The notes beneath the pieces are model-generated. The model was not told where the DNA came from, made no database searches, and worked only from the letters and a program-made list of their open reading frames with translations. From Omphiscola glabra (lineage: Eukaryota > Mollusca > Gastropoda > Lymnaeidae), in the NCBI GenBank assembly GCA_964017045.1, contig OZ024798.1, positions 25,571,347 through 25,635,346 on the forward strand: DNA of 64,000 nucleotides, given 5' to 3'. Below, piece by piece: positions 47,313 to 58,100 of the stretch. Position numbers and translations under genes: made by a program. Position 1 is the stretch's first letter, and each line of letters starts with the position of its first letter.

Positions 47313-48106
47313 CTTGAATAATTGCAAAAAAGTTATCTTAATTCGGTAAACTATATCTATACATATATAAGTATATCCCATATGTGCTTCTATACCATCA
47401 ATCCAAAGTGATGAAAATTGTGTGAATTGTAAAAAAATGCAAATGTTTCTGAATTGTTACTTACATTTTACAATATTCCGTCTTGGGACCGGGGACCTAA
47501 ATTCTTTTTATCCCCCTTTTATGAGCTAAATATAATTTTCGTATGCGTTCCTATACCATTCATCCGATTGCAAAAAACTTTGGTAAGTTGTTGTGCGCAC
47601 AAATGGTTTCTGAATTAACTTATCCATTTTGAAATATTCCTTTTCGGGCCGGAGCCCCAAATTATTTTTTTCTTATATGAGCTATACAAATATAATTTCA
47701 ATCAGTGCTATTGCATGGGTGGCTAGAAATCAATCAAGTACAAACGACATTTCAGTTTGTGTGTGAAATAAGTACAACCATTTTAAAATTTAACGTTTGG
47801 GGCCGGGGGCCTTATTTTAAAACTAATAAATATTTGAGCTATCTAAATATAATTTAAAACAGAGCTACTGCGTGGGTGGATCAATCGCTACAAGTGTGTG
47901 TACTAAATTTTGAAAATACACGCTTCTCACGTGGACAGCTATATGTTGCCTGCTCACGCGTTGAAAAAACTTCTAATTTATTTGTGTACGCACTAGACGG
48001 AAAAAAATATAACTATTTTCTATTTAAAAATTACTTTAAAACTTAATTAAAACACAAACACTTTTTTTCATTGAGTGGCACGCAACGCATGCCGGGTTGT
48101 CGCTAG
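47313..48106 (+). mobile_element. Helitron 3' part: core tandem repeats, helicase C-terminus, CTAG end
   Basis: About 165-175 bp core repeats (three to four diverged units, 47330-47880) share GAGCTATACAAATATAATTT, CCTATACCATTCATCC and GGGGCCGGGGGCC blocks. They lead into a reading frame NFENTRFSRGQLYVACSRV EKTSNLFVYALDGKKYN ending at TAA (about 48042). G-Q-L-Y-V-A-x-S-R is the last motif of the Helitron/PIF1 helicase. The 3' end GCCGGGTTGTCGCTAG at 48106 is followed by T, matching the CTRR|T rule for Helitron termini, with an inverted GGCA...TGCC pair just upstream. Only the extreme C-terminus of RepHel is left. Confidence 0.75.
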
Positions 48107-48109
48107 TCT

Positions 48110-48950
48110 TTTATAATTAATTAATTTTTTATAAATGCTACAGCTTAAAACTCGCGTCTTTTATTATTATTTTTTAAAAATAAATCAAATTCTCCTGGCC
48201 CCCTAATCGACCAAACCAATTCAAACAAACATCAACAACCAAAGAAAACCAACAAAGCAAACAAGGAAATACAATATTTACAACTATACCTAAGCCTCCC
48301 CCACCCCCCTAATTCCTTTATATTTCTGGCGTATTTGCCTCCCCTCCCCCTTCTCCGAACCTTGTCCCATGACCCTCTGGATCTCATAGGCCGTGCTTGT
48401 CCACACATTCATAACAAATATTTGATCTGCAAAGCTTTCCAAGAGTTAAGTATGCCATGGTCGACTGTAGTGAATAATGCTTTATTATATTATATTGAGA
48501 TCTATATGACATTAAATTAAGTCAGCTTGCAATGCTCTCCTAAATTAAGATGGCGATGGCGATTATTAGTTCCTTCTGGATAGCAAGCTGTTAATCTATA
48601 GCGTGCGGTGAATCATAACTGAGGCGTATCATAATTGTGGGGGGAAAAAAAAGACAGTTTGAGACTGCCGCTTTCAATTTGTAGCACGATATCATAAGAA
48701 TCGATTACATGAAATAACATATTGGCTTGTACATTTCCTAAGGAAATAGCCCATTCTGGCTTTGTTTGCAACAATAAACCGCGTATTCTTGCGGTACTCC
48801 ATTGTGACATCTGCATCTTACTCATACACTTGTGGGTTACACCAGCTTTTAACAAACCCCGTTCAAAGAACAGTTATTTGGAATACTCAATTCGATGTAA
48901 GTTAATAGTCCGTTAATAGAATAGTCTATCATACTAGTCAGTAGTAGTCA
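48110..48950. other. Upstream region of APEX1
   Basis: No certain gene. An 80-codon - strand frame (48613-48855) is open but has no motif that I recognise. The segment 48900-49030 is less AT-rich and may hold the APEX1 transcription start and a non-coding first exon, with possible donors CCAAGA|GTGAGA near 49030 or TAAGA|GTAAGA near 49080. Confidence 0.3.
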
Positions 48951-49198
48951 GTCATTGAAGGCTGTGAGTGTGTAACTCTGACTCTGTGTGTGTCTATTCG
49001 GACCTGGGTTTCAAGCAAGACCGCCAAGAGTGAGAGTTTTAGTAAAAAATATTTATAATATTGTAGTGGGTTTGTAAGAGTAAGACAAAATTTGTTATCT
49101 AGGCAATCATTAAATCAATGTATTTTTTCACAACATATTTTCCATTTTTTCCCCAACAGAACTGGTTTAAATTACATTCAGTTTCTCATATTGTCTCA

Positions 49199-52100
49199 AT
49201 GCCACCTAAAGGAGTAAGTAAAACATTTGCAAACTAAATTAAAATTGAAGCGTAATTACAATTAATTAATTGGTCAAAAGGTTTAATAATTTCATTTTTT
49301 TCCTAGTTTAAAAGTATATGAATGATTTACTTTTGGCAAACTGTCATATTTAAGTATCCATATGAGAATTGTTACTATTTGATAAACAAAAATAACAAAT
49401 AAAAACTAATTGAATAACTGAAAACATCCTTATTTTACACGCAGTGCCCAGCATCTCTACTTCGGTATCTAACTGGTTCAATTAAATTAGATATTATCTA
49501 TTTTTACAGAAGAAGCGTACAGCAAAAGCTGAACCTGAAGATTCTAAAACTGAAAATGGCAAGAAAGCTGATGAGAAGAAAGATGCAGAGAAGAAAGAAG
49601 TAAGAAGTAATATAGATAACTTTGAATTCTTATACTATTCCCCCCCACCTCTTTTTTTATTTAAAAAAAAAAAGAATTAAAACTGATTTTAGTTCTTATT
49701 CGTTATTTTTTTAATAAATATTGCATTTTCTGCCAGGGTCTGTGATATTTGGGCAGCCACTCCATTACAATTAAACTTGCGTATTAAATCTCTACTTAAA
49801 GATTTTTCTACTGGGCCTTTTGGATGCTCCAGTCCACCATTGCTAGTATATTATTTATTTTCCCATTGTATATTTACACCTGTTACCATTTATAAGTTTG
49901 TTGATTTGGCGAACACATTGATTTCATATAATATGAAATAATGAGTTCTGTATTTGCCAGCATATTGGTCTCTCCCCCCCCCCCGCAAACCCACCCATTT
50001 TAGGCATATTTTGAGGTGAAAAAAGTGCTGTATTTTATTTTGGGAAATTGTTAAATTACTAGGTGGGTAGGGACCAAAAAGTACTTTAAAAAAAAATATA
50101 TTATTTATTAATTTTTTTTATTTAGGAAAAAATAGAAATAGATGAAAAGGAAACACCATCAGATGATGACAAGAAAAATGAACAAGATAAAAAAGAACAG
50201 GTTAGTCCTGGTCACATTACTAAACCAATAAATACCATGTTGACATGCACAGGATAGAAAGTATGGACTAGTTTGCTTAAAAACATGGCATAAATGCCAT
50301 TACAAAAAAATATTTAAAAAAAATTGGATTCCCAAGTTCCCATCTAGTGTACCCCAGCAAGCCAGATCTGTGCATTAGGAAATATGTACAAACATATACA
50401 TTTTAAAAAGTTTTACAATTGGGAGGGGGGGGGATAACCCAGAAATGAAAAGGCAATAAAAAAAATGTGTAACTCCAAATTCTGCTGTAATTTTAGTTTA
50501 CTTCGTATTCAACATTTGATTCTCTGTTTTCAAAAACAAATTATGTCTGATTAATATTTTTTTGTTACCAGAAAGAGGCACCAGCAAAAAAGAGGGGTGG
50601 GTGGGGATGGCCGAAGAGGAAGGCAGAAGCTGGGGATGGCTCAGGGGAGCCCAAGGAAAAACAGAGAGCAAAAAACTCTATTGTAGACTGTCTAGTAGGG
50701 TTGGATTACTCAACAACTGCTAAAGCACCTAATGGAAAAGAGGCCAATTTCAAGATTGCCTCATGGAATCTTAATGGATTGAGGGCTTGGCTTGAGGTGA
50801 GTGTCTGTCACAAATGACCAGGACTGTACGAGGGAAAGATAGTTGCAGGTACTTTATAATAGGTTAGGGAGGAGTCAACTAAAGGTGGTTTATGTGAGGA
50901 CAGGGAAGACATAGCCTGGGAACTAAGTGGGCATGTGAAGACAGGGAAGACATAGCCTGGGAAATAAGTCGGCATGTGAGGACAGGGAAGACATGGCCTG
51001 GGAACCAAGCCGGCCGAGGGACATCACTAAAGAACAGTATGGGTATCACAATAAGTTATGGTAATGAGTTTTGTAGTTAGCTGGTAAATGTGGAATGTCC
51101 ATGGAGACCCTGGGCAGTGTAACTTTAATTATGTATTGTGATAGAAAAAGCCAAATTTTAAAGTTGTTAATAATTGGGTATAGATATGGAAACACGTTGG
51201 AGTTAATGATATGGTCAGGAGAAAGTAGTATGTAGTGATGGAGCAAGCCAATAACCGTGGGATTCTAGTGGTGGGTAGTTAGTCATATCGCGAGGGCTAG
51301 ATATAAGCTAGAGGTTTGGGGACACTCAGGGTGGAGGAGATATAGCAGTTGAGAGGGAACAGTCGAGAGAGATCAGAAGACGACAGTTGACTAGTTGAAC
51401 AGAGGAATAGTTGAAAGGATACATTTTAACAGTTATATAGCTGACAGTTAGTGGGAAGAGCTTCTTATTTTAGTAATAAATATACTCTATTTTATCAGTT
51501 TGTGGAGCTTGTGTTATTTACGTTTGCTTTTGTGTGTCTCAATGTTGTACTTTTGTCTGTCCCAACGCCTAGATACCCAAAACATAAATCACAGAGAGGA
51601 GCAGACTTGTACTGACCAGTACTAAATTAATACAGTTTTTGATAAGTCAGGACCGGAACCTTCTTCTGTAAAATTATGTGCTTTGACCTTTTGTTTGTCA
51701 GAGTCCATTCATTAAGCTTAATTTATGTACATTAAATATCTATTGTTTGTGTTAAGGTGGCCTTTTCATGTTATCTCAAATCCTTTTTGCTTTTGCACCA
51801 CACATAGAAAGATGGTTTGGATTATGTGAAAGCTGAACAGCCAGATGTTTTTTGTGTGCAAGAGACCAAATGCGACATTTCAAAGATCCCTGAAGATGCA
51901 AAGCTTGAAGGCTACACAAATCATTGGCTGTCTGGAGATAAGGATGGCTACTCCGGTGTAGGAATGTACTTCAAGACCAAGCCACTCAGTGTAACTGAAG
52001 GAATTGGTGAGACTATAAAAAAAAAAAAGATTTGTTTAAAATATAAGTTTACTAGAGCTATGGACATTGTGCCAGAGGGTTAACATTTGGAAACAAGCTG

Positions 52101-55100
52101 ATAACTTGTATTGTGGGTTTTAAATAAGTTAAAATAATTTCTTCTGGCTTATTATGTTCATTTATTTTAATATATAGTTCATTTATTTAAATATATATAT
52201 CCCCCCACCCCACCAAATAAATAGAACTAAAGTCTAGTTTCTTAACACTTTGTATCCACATAACATATGTGGTAAAAGAAACAACAACAAAAATCAACTC
52301 ATTAATCAACTGACTTCCCACCACTACTGTAAAATCTAAAGTGTTAAGCACAGTAACCACAATAAATTTGTCAAGTTGGACTACATTGATTTCCCTTTAT
52401 TAATTTAAACAAATGAATCTTTGTTACTACAGTTATCATAATTAAAAGAGGAATTATGTCTATTTACATCTAAATTGCTGTCCGAGTTCATTTTTAACAA
52501 AATTGCCATTTCAGTGTTAAAAACCCAAACTTTGATGAAAATTTGTCATAGTTTAATGATGTGTGGATAAAAAGTTTAACATTGGTCTCCGTCACTTAGC
52601 TTCATGTGGATACAAAGTATTAAAGACTCACTTGTTGCTGAAATTTTTATATTTATGTTAGAAACATTTTATTAAATTCTGATCCCTCTGACTTATAAAA
52701 AAAACATGAAGGCATCGAAAAACATGACAGGGAAGGAAGAGTCATAACTGCAGAGTTTGAAAAGTTTTACTTGGTCAACACTTGTAAGTTGTGTTATACT
52801 ATTTCATTATTAACTGAAATCTCTATGGAACTTTCTTACTTTAATTTAAGTGGACTTTATTGAGCTAAAATGCGGCGTAGGAAGATAATATTTAACAATT
52901 TATCAAGGTTCTTATAATATCTTTAGTATTTTCCTTGTTCATCTGATATTTGAATTATAGGAAAAAACACTTTTGCCATAGTAAGTTAGCATTTCAATCT
53001 TTGCTTAACATGAAATCGTAGGGTTGCAAATATTAATATTTTATTGTATTTGGAAGCAGCTAGCTACATACATTTAAAAAAAAATAATGCTAAAGAGATT
53101 TATTGAAAAGTACATTTTCATTAGTATTTAATTCCAGATATCCCAAATTCTAGCAGAGGGCTGGTGAGGTTGAACTATCGAACAGAAGAATGGGATGTGG
53201 ATTTCAGGAACTATTTAAAGACCTTGGATAAGAAAAAACCAGTTGTATGGTGTGGAGATCTTAATGTAGCTCATCAAGAAATAGGTAAGTTTTTAAGTGA
53301 AGAATAGAAAGTATTTTCATTTTAGAAGTAAGCATCTATACTGATTGTCAAGCAAGGTTGATAAACAATTAAGATTAAAAATTAAAAATAAAAAAATTCA
53401 GATTTATTTGATGTAAATAAAAATAATTTTTTAATTTAAATAGTATTTTTAAAATTTAGAGATGATTTTTTTTTCTCGTTTTTTAAAAAAAGGATTTCTT
53501 AAGATTTTGAAGTGTATAGGTTATAAGGATTGTACATAATATTAGGTACCACAAACCGGCGTAAAAACGCGTTTTTGTGTCACGGAAGCCTGTATTTAGT
53601 AACTTTTCACTTAATGTTTTCTATATTAAAAATTGGTCATAAACTAATAAAATTGGTACCATTTAAAATTACATTTTAAGCCCTATAATTATATGTCATT
53701 TTAATTGTTGTTGAAATAACAAAGAGTATTGCATTTATCGCATGAAAACCATCACCAAAGTGAATTTTTAGCGACAGTCAAGCGATCATTTTTACCCCCG
53801 CGCTATTCAATCGCCGTGCCGTTTTTGGTCATTCGTAGTATTTTGTCACAAATAAGTGTATCGTGTGCAGAAATGAATGCCCTTTAGTCTCGTACCAAAT
53901 ATTAATGTAACGTTACAGTTTAAATATTTAAAAATTTAAAAAATCGAAGAAAATGATAATTTACTATTTGATTTTGGCAAAATATGAAATTTTAACCAGC
54001 ATCATTGGAAAGCTCGTCCTTTTTTCTTTTAAAATACGAAAACAACACTTCATTTCTAAGCATCAACAAAAACGGCCGAGTTAAACAAAGAACCATATAA
54101 AATTGATTCACCCCGCTTGTTCCCGATACGCGAAAATGGCTGATAACCACGTTGACAACGCTCCAAAAGTTTTTTCTAAATTGACGGTAGCCGATCTTAA
54201 ATGTTTAGTAGGTAAGTAAAATCAGTAAAAATAAGTTGTTAAATGGTTTGAAACTGTGTCAGCTATGTTTTAGTTCTTTATTTCTTTAGAAAATTTGTAT
54301 TTATGTAGATATAAATATGTTCGTTTGTCGCCGATTATTATCGTTTTTGAGTTTTGTCGGATGACTTAAACCCCCCTCTGTTTGTAGTGAAGTCTAATTT
54401 TTTCTGATTGCTCAATTTAAAATGTTATTGTTTTTTCTGAAAGAGGATACATTGAAGAATAATAACTACTAATTTTTATAACTAGCAAATGATATTATCA
54501 TATTTAATTTTAATAAATAAAAAAGGTCACGTGATCATAATATTTGTCGTCAATGTAAACAAACAATGAACGTTAAAAGTAGAACAACTCGTAAAGTTAA
54601 GAGATGGTCAAAGTAATGCATTATGAATAGCATAAAGTAATTTCTGTTATTATAGGTGGATTTATGTTAGACTGAACATTTATAATGTGTTCAATTTTGT
54701 TTTAGATGGTGAACAATTCGCCGCTCTAGAGAAGACTTTTCTGGCTATAACTATAAGGAAAGGAAGAAGGCCATCATTGCCTACTCTATTACTTCTTCAA
54801 CTCTATGTTTTGAAGGAGGAAAATAACAAGTCAAGGGAGCAGGTAATTATAATTATATGCCTAAGATAAGTTATTCAGTGTAATGAACATATTTTGTATT
54901 CTTCTACTAAGTTAAACATTTTATGAATTTACTAATAAAGCCTGAACATATCTTTTCAGCTCGAAACCTGGTTCTCTCAGATCAAAGTATATACTAGTAC
55001 CAGTCGCAAAGTTCAAAAGTGTGTGGAAAAAGTTCTTTGCAGTTTGAACTCCCTTTCAACTTTGGATTATTTTCATTATTTGGGTAAAGTTCTGAATTTG

Positions 55101-58100
55101 GATTTCATAAGCCAAAAAAAGAAGATAACCAATTTGGTGCAAAGTTTAAAAAAAATGAGGCATTTAAATGTTAAAAGAAGACAACCTGAACGTTTCAAAG
55201 AATTTATAAGTGTTATATTTATTGTTGATATTGTTCCTAACCCTGTCATTGTTAGTATCAACAAAGAACCATTGTCTTGTGAAGTTGATGAACTTTAATT
55301 AAAATTACAACAGGCTTTAGACAATGCACAGTTACTTAGTGTACGAGTTAATGATTTAGAAATTGAAAAATTGCAGCTACATGAAAAAATTAGTAATTTT
55401 CAAGAAGAATTAAATATGTTAAAAGTACAATTGGTAAATGATGAAGAAAATAGAATATCATCTCTTAATAAAATTAAGCATCATAAATCAAAACTAAAGA
55501 GTGTTATTAGAAATCTTCAACAAGAAAATACAGATTTTTCTGTTCAGTTTCAGTTAGACTATCAGAGAGATAATGAAATTATTGAAATTAAAAGTAAAAG
55601 ATCAATGAAAGTAAACACAGAGTCTATTTTAAATGCCAATATTAATTGTGAATGTGAAAAACCTGTTAATATAAAAGATCCTTTAAACAATTGTTACTCC
55701 ACTCCTGTTAGACAAACAGTTATTAGTTTGATGTCAGATTATGTAAATGTTTAAGGTATGCAGCGTGTTCTAGTACTTAAAATAAAAATGCAGGTCACTC
55801 TAAATCTGTAAACATTACATTTTATTAATGTTAAAATTTTGCTTGCACTTGCACTGTTCCAGCCATGTTTGTATTGTATATAAATAAATAATGGGCTCAT
55901 TGACTGTTGAAATATGCATAGCTATAATTTTTCTGTAGTTTGGTATAATTAGCTTATCTCTTGGTAAAACTTGATTGTATGCAATTTTTTTTAAATGGCT
56001 GATTTCTCGCTTCATGTGAACCCGTGCACTTTTCTAACAGTTTTTGTATTTTCAATGCACTTATTATAGGTACACATGCTGTTTGGGTATGGTACATAGA
56101 CCTTTACTTCCCATTCATTTTGATACAATTATGATGCGCTTTCAATACACCTTATAAAACAAAAAATTAAAAAAATTCTGTATGTGAATGCTTTCACTGT
56201 TCCAGCCATGTTTGTAATGTATATAAATAATTAATGGGCTCAGTGACTGTTGAAATATGTAGAGCTATAATTTTTCTGTATTTTGGTATAATTGGCTCAT
56301 CTCTTGGTTTAACGATTGATTTTTTGCAATTTTTTAAAAATGTCTGATTTTTTGCGTCTTATGAAACATTGCCTTTTTCTAACAATTTTTGTATTTTAAG
56401 TGTAAATTTTATGTTTACACTTGCTGTTTAATTACATAGTCCTTTAGTTACCCTTCATTTTGATATAACTACCATGAATGCTTTCTTATCAGTTGATTTT
56501 AGTGATTTTTTAAACATTACGCGTTTTTACCTCCCTTTTTATTTTTTTCAAAATTTGATGAAATTCAATTTTCATAAAGTAAAAATTTAATGAATTAATC
56601 ATTTTGTACCATTGAAAAAAATTGAGTCTGTTCTCTATATATGTGGCTATGTGTTGAGTGCAAGTAAGTGAGTCTGTTCTCTATATATGTGGCTATGTGT
56701 TGAGTGCACCAAGTAAGTGAGTTTAAGTGATTTACTTTTACAGATATAGCCTTACCAAAATGGCACTTTTGATGGTGGCAAAAAAAAAAAAAAAATTATT
56801 TTAAAAATTCATAACTTTTTTACTTATTGAGTTATATGAACAAGTTTGGTATCAACGTTCTTAGAATCATGAGTTCTTGACATGACAGTATAAAATAAAG
56901 CTATATGCCTGTTTTGAAAAATCGGTTTGTGGTACCTAATAATATAGATAATAGTATTTAAAATAATTTTTTATTAAATTAAAATTGTATTTTTAAAATT
57001 TAAATAGGATTTTTAAAATTTAATTAAATCAGGTGAAAAAAAATTTAAATCATATTTTTAAATACTTTTATTTCTTTTTTTTTTCCCTAATCTTTTTTAA
57101 GGATTTCTTTATTTTTATAAAAATTAAACATAAGTATTTAATAAATCAATTTTTAAAATTTGAAATGGATTTTAACATACTGATTTTTAAATTAAGTAAA
57201 ATAATTTTACAAAAATTAATACTATCTTATTAATTAAATCCATATAAAAGATTTTCATGCTTTTTCACAAACTAAAATTTCTCATTTTATTCTAATAAAA
57301 ATGATTATGAAAGATCAAATAAAGAACCATAAAATTATTTTTTTAATATATAAATGGATAGTCATATTCTTCATATTATGTTTCAACCAATCTATATGAA
57401 TAAAAGTGTCATTTGATTCCACCAAAGCCATCTGATTAAATAATTTGAATAGAAAAACATGTTCCGGCTTTCTCAACCCCATATTAAATTCTAATTTCTA
57501 AAAAATGAAAAAAATTTATTGAATAAAAATGAAAATTATTATTTTAAAATTGTGCAATCATAATTATATATTAAGAAATAATATTTTATGAGACATTATA
57601 ATTCATAAAAACAAACAGAAATTCTCTTTAGCTAATGACTTTAAATATAAATAGATTAGATAAATAAATATAATTAAAATTTTTTGCTTTAATCTATTTA
57701 AATAATCTCAACATTGCTATCAAGATAGCTGGAGATTTCTTCTTTTTACATAAGTTACAATTCCTATGTATGCAGTTTCTTATGTCCATTTTTTTTGTCT
57801 CATAATTTTTGAAAATTATGGCTTTATTAATATGTCAATTTTTAAAAAAAAATAAATGGTATTTGAAAAAGATTTTTCAACTTTCTAAATGAATGTATCG
57901 AAATAAAAATTTGATTAACCTATAGACATCAAGAATCCCAAGGGAAATGTAAGAAATGCTGGCTTCACTGATGAGGAAAGAAACAGTTTCACCGAGACAC
58001 TGAAAGAAGGGTTCATTGACTCCTTCCGCCAGCTGCATCCCAAAGAAGAACATGCATACACGTTTTGGACATACATGATGAATGCTCGAGCAAAGAATGC

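Noticed and set aside
46523..47381. Long - strand frames of 262 and 174 codons rich in S, L, V, C
   Set aside because: They are translations of the GACA/GGTA tetranucleotide tract; a repeat with few T or A-ending stops stays open by composition.
48613..48855. 80-codon - strand frame upstream of APEX1
   Set aside because: No motif, splice site or relative could be found; open frames of this length occur by chance.
50805..51600. Possible solo LTR in APEX1 intron 4 (TGTCACAAATG ... TAAATCACA, with ATATAAGCTAG and AATAAATA)
   Set aside because: Ends do not give a target duplication and no related copy is in the window; plausible but unsupported.
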